A stretch of DNA of 64,000 bases, taken from an uncultured Paracoccaceae bacterium (GTDB lineage: Bacteria; Pseudomonadota; Alphaproteobacteria; Rhodobacterales; Rhodobacteraceae). The stretch covers positions 1,612,001-1,676,000 of the forward strand of contig CANLNT010000001.1 in assembly GCA_947492825.1 (NCBI GenBank), given 5' to 3'. The position numbers and the translations under genes were made by a program. A model generated the notes under the pieces. That model had not been told where the DNA came from. It saw only the letters and a list, made by a program, of their open reading frames with translations, and searched no databases. Of this stretch, positions 62,679 through 64,000 are shown in pieces; positions within the stretch are counted from its first letter, which is position 1, and every line of letters starts with the position of its first letter.

Positions 62679-63218
62679 TCAGCGCGCCAATGCTTTTTCC
62701 AGTTCGGGCAGGAACCGCTGTTCATAGTCCGAGGCGACAAGCGGCCCAATGTAACGGAAGAGCACGGTGCCGTCGCCATCGACGATAAAGGTCTCTGGCG
62801 GTGCGGTCACACCCCAGTCAATTGCGATGCGCCCGCGCGGATCAAAGCCGGTGGCGAAGAACGGGTTTTCGTCCTCGATCAGATAGGCGCTGGCATCATC
62901 GGCGGCATCCCGGAAATTCACGCCTGCGATGCGCACCCCATCCGCCTGCAAGGCCAGCAAGTTGGGGTGTTCGGCGCGGCACGGCGGACACCATGAGGCC
63001 CAGAAGTTGACCAGCGTGACCTCGCCACTGCGCAAATCTGCATCCGTCAATTGGGTGGTGCCCGGCACAGCCTCTGCCGGGACACCGGGGGCTTGTTGGC
63101 CCACCAGGGTCGAGGGGATCTCTCCTGCGTTGTCGCGCATCAGGCCAGCAAAGAAGAGCCCGGCAAGGGCTGCAAAGACCACCGGGGGGATTACAAGAAG
63201 TGGCGAGACCTTAGCCAT
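62679..63218 (-). CDS. ccmG: Cytochrome c biogenesis thiol-disulfide protein
   Basis: A 179-residue membrane-anchored thioredoxin that reduces apocytochrome c haem-binding cysteines. The N-terminal anchor is LLVIPPVVFAALAGLFFAGL. The active site is NFWASWCPPCRAEHPNL. The CcmG groove motif appears as WGVTAPPETFIVDGDG. It overlaps ccmD by 8 nt and belongs to a ccmC-ccmD-ccmG unit. Confidence 0.95.
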   Translation of the reverse strand: MAKVSPLLVIPPVVFAALAGLFFAGLMRDNAGEIPSTLVGQQAPGVPAEAVPGTTQLTDADLRSGEVTLVNFWASWCPPCRAEHPNLLALQADGVRIAGVNFRDAADDASAYLIEDENPFFATGFDPRGRIAIDWGVTAPPETFIVDGDGTVLFRYIGPLVASDYEQRFLPELEKALAR

Positions 63219-63351
63219 GTTCCACCTTTTCCAATGCCGCTTTGACAGCGCGCGACCGACGCACGGACAACCAAACGATCAGGACCAAAAGGGTCAGGCT
63301 GACACCGTAGGCGGCCAGCACTTCGACGGCGTATTTTCCCAGATCAGGCAC
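63211..63351 (-). CDS. ccmD: Haem exporter protein CcmD
   Basis: A 46-residue protein translated from a GTG start at 63351. It begins PDLGKYAVEVLAAYGVSLTL after the initiator, with one membrane helix (SLTLLVLIVWLSV) and then a basic region RRSRAVKAALEKVEHG. This is the normal CcmD plan, where it helps release holo-CcmE. It overlaps ccmC by 8 nt and ccmG by 8 nt. The gene is short and has a GTG start, so it is easily missed. Confidence 0.9.
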   Translation of the reverse strand: MPDLGKYAVEVLAAYGVSLTLLVLIVWLSVRRSRAVKAALEKVEHG

Positions 63352-64000
63352 GCGCGGCCCTCGCCATCAGGGCCTTGATCCGGCGGGCGCGGATTTCAGT
63401 GCGTGTGCGCAGCAAGACAAGGGCGATGAACAACAGAACGAAGCCTGCGATGCAGACCAGCAGCGGGATCCAGAAGACGTCAGCCACGTTTTCCTCGGCG
63501 TCGAGCGACAGGGATGCGCCTTGGTGCAGGCCCTGGTTCCAGAAGTTCACCGCATAGCGCGACAGAATCGCAAAGACAGAGCCGACGATGCACAGAATTG
63601 ACGTCAGGTCTGCGGCGGTATCTGCATCCTCGATCGCGGCCCAGAGGGCAACGTAGCCCAGATAGAACAGGAACAGGATCAAAAAAGAGGTCAGGCGCGG
63701 ATCCCACGCCCAATAGGTGCCCCACATCGGCTGGCCCCAGATTGCGCCGGTGAACAGCGCCATAAGCGTCATGACAATGCCGACCGGGGCCGCCGCTTTG
63801 GCCGCGAGGGCCGAGACGTGGTGCCGCCGGATCAGCCAGATCAGTGAGGCGACCAGCATCATGAACCACGTGTTGATCGCCATCAGCGCCGATGGCACGT
63901 GCAGGTAGATGATTTTGACGGTTGAGCCCTGCCGGAAGTCATCGGGTGTGAAGAAAAAGCCCCAGATCAGCCCGATGCCAAGGCAGAGTGCCGCACCACC
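63344..64000 (-). CDS. ccmC: Haem export protein CcmC, 5' end off window
   Basis: At least 218 residues of CcmC, the membrane protein that loads haem onto CcmE. The WAWD tryptophan-rich periplasmic motif is in MWGTYWAWDPRLTSFLILFL, and one of the haem-ligating His is in IIYLHVPSA. Six hydrophobic helices are expected and several are visible. The start codon is outside the window. It is the upstream partner of ccmD and ccmG. Confidence 0.95.
   Translation of the reverse strand, partial: GGAALCLGIGLIWGFFFTPDDFRQGSTVKIIYLHVPSALMAINTWFMMLVASLIWLIRRHHVSALAAKAAAPVGIVMTLMALFTGAIWGQPMWGTYWAWDPRLTSFLILFLFYLGYVALWAAIEDADTAADLTSILCIVGSVFAILSRYAVNFWNQGLHQGASLSLDAEENVADVFWIPLLVCIAGFVLLFIALVLLRTRTEIRARRIKALMARAARA

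Overview
The window is a chromosomal segment from an alphaproteobacterium of the family Rhodobacteraceae, most likely a marine roseobacter. The strongest evidence is a complete, colinear RcGTA-type gene transfer agent cluster (about 9.06-22.95 kb, minus strand). A DddP-type DMSP lyase, a LuxI/LuxR locus of roseobacter style and pyruvate dehydrogenase E1-beta with its own lipoyl domain fit the same assignment. No insertion sequence, integrase, CRISPR array or replication origin was seen. The genus cannot be fixed from sequence reading alone.

Layout. 0-8.7 kb: a partial DUF3179 gene, two tandem cyclophilins, pgk and class I aldolase, an FtsB-like divisome protein, the pdhA-pdhB-pdhC operon behind a perfect inverted repeat, and cysE. 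8.8-22.95 kb: the GTA structural cluster in the order g1, g2, g3, g3.5, g4-g10, g10.1, g11-g15, plus one coupled small gene, all apparently intact. 23.1-28.7 kb: mltG, fabF, acpP, fabG and fabD, with a periplasm-to-cytoplasm PilZ protein converging on acpP. 28.9-33 kb: a cytochrome b561-YceI fusion, a stand-alone YceI protein, and the S6-S18-L9 ribosomal operon with a promoter and a hairpin leader. 33-40 kb: a hydrolase-TPR protein, periplasmic CpdB, small secreted or membrane proteins, an orphan Hcp, trigger factor and tRNA-Leu(UAG). 40-45 kb: a small Hint-domain protein, NnrD/NnrE, and glnB-glnA. 45-52 kb: a haem-dependent oxidative N-demethylase homologue divergent from dddP, a hydrolase-OsmC fusion, bioY and purB. 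52-58 kb: luxI and luxR, a divergent autoinducer-binding protein without a DNA-binding domain, a solitary fliG, and a three-gene nitrile hydratase/thiocyanate hydrolase-like operon that runs into a lipid A acyltransferase gene. 58-64 kb: acnA, a long inverted-repeat element, small DUF1801, NTF2-like and LuxR-HTH genes, and ccmG-ccmD-ccmC running off the end.

How the genes work together. Central carbon flow is well represented (Pgk, aldolase, PDH E1/E2, aconitase), as are fatty-acid synthesis initiation (FabD, FabG, FabF, ACP) and nitrogen assimilation (PII, glutamine synthetase). Accessory functions suit marine life: DMSP cleavage, AHL signalling and nitrile or thiocyanate metabolism. In known roseobacters and Rhodobacter, GTA production is tied to quorum sensing, so a LuxI/LuxR locus about 30 kb from the GTA genes is suggestive. 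A regulatory link here is inference.

The most interesting items for follow-up are the DddP enzyme with every published catalytic position conserved, the split-beta cobalt-type hydratase in thiocyanate-hydrolase gene order, the LuxR-like protein without a DNA-binding domain beside a full LuxR, the complete GTA cluster, and a 136-bp inverted-repeat element downstream of acnA.
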